This document shows, in pieces, positions 11,407 through 11,689 of a DNA stretch of 11,689 bases. The DNA is from Paramacrobiotus metropolitanus. Lineage: Eukaryota > Tardigrada > Eutardigrada > Parachela > Macrobiotidae. The position numbers and the translations under genes were made by a program. Every line of letters starts with the position of its first letter. Position 1 is the first letter of the stretch. The stretch spans positions 436,001-447,689 of the forward strand of contig NW_026570333.1 of NCBI RefSeq assembly GCF_019649055.1, written 5' to 3'. Under the pieces are notes generated by a model. That model had not been told where the DNA came from. It saw only the letters and a list, made by a program, of their open reading frames with translations, and searched no databases.

Positions 11407-11689
11407 CAGCTTTAATTATTTTTACCTTACCACCTTTAATTACAGTACTGTAATAGTAAAATAGTTCCATTGGCAGTGCTGCCGTCGCTAGGCAATTATC
11501 GCTTTTCAAGATTGCTAATAGCAAATTACAGTACTTACATGTTCAGTGTGAAAATTCATTCGATACTACGTACGTCTTATAATAAGTCATAATTATTAAG
11601 TTACGCGTAATTTTTTATTTCAAACTTGTACAAGCAAATGCCCTTTACACATAAACTCAAATAAAGTTTTGTTAAACTGACAGTACTCC
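11407..11689. other. AT-rich flank without a supported gene
   Basis: No ORF of note. It holds a perfect 16-nt palindrome ATTACAGTACTGTAAT (11439-11454), a small TTGCT/AGCAA hairpin (about 11514-11526) and an AATAAA on the plus strand near 11659. It could contain a 5' untranslated exon and promoter of the Ig gene. Confidence 0.4.

Overview
The window is eukaryotic, most likely from an invertebrate or other metazoan genome. It carries a Ty3/Gypsy-type LTR retrotransposon, a primer-binding site matching metazoan initiator tRNA-Met, metazoan-style promoter motifs (CRE, CCAAT, E2F, TATA) and, next to the element, an immunoglobulin-domain ORF with splice-site-like signals upstream. I cannot name the species. 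Everything I can support as coding is on the minus strand, so the layout below runs from high to low coordinates.

Right flank (about 9990-11689): AT-rich non-coding DNA with splice-like signals, a candidate short upstream exon (10995-11128), then an uninterrupted two-Ig-domain ORF (10029-10850). The ORF's stop codon lies only about 40 bp from my best estimate of the element's outer edge.

Retroelement (about 9987 down to 1, continuing off the left end): a roughly 0.5 kb 5' LTR (9440 to about 9987), then a 10-nt primer-binding site with no spacer (9430-9439). A leader of about 1.3 kb follows. It holds a packaging-signal-like hairpin cluster (9140-9344), an AT-rich repeat-bearing stretch, and a compact internal promoter-like block (8346-8617). 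The coding region starts at ATG 8145. Four open segments (frames stepping -1 each time at about 7860, 5816-5891 and 5082-5430) together look like one very large Gag of about 1,800 residues: a basic N-terminus, P-T-x-E-V-G repeats, a long coiled coil, a PPSY late-domain motif, a Pro/Thr-rich linker, a Ty3/Gypsy capsid domain, an RGG-rich region, a CCHC zinc knuckle and a 380-residue tail. After the Gag stop (2740) come an acidic ORF of about 450 codons (1187-2569), a broken interval where the protease would be expected (913-1186), and an open pol frame (909-1) ending inside the reverse transcriptase. RNase H, integrase and the 3' LTR lie outside the window.

The main points of interest are the oversized, multi-frame Gag with a coiled-coil and late-domain front end; the internal promoter in the leader; the structured leader next to the PBS; an extra acidic ORF between gag and pol sharing a peptide repeat with the front of Gag; the lack of a recognisable retropepsin; and the same-strand juxtaposition of an Ig gene and an LTR that could supply its polyadenylation signal.
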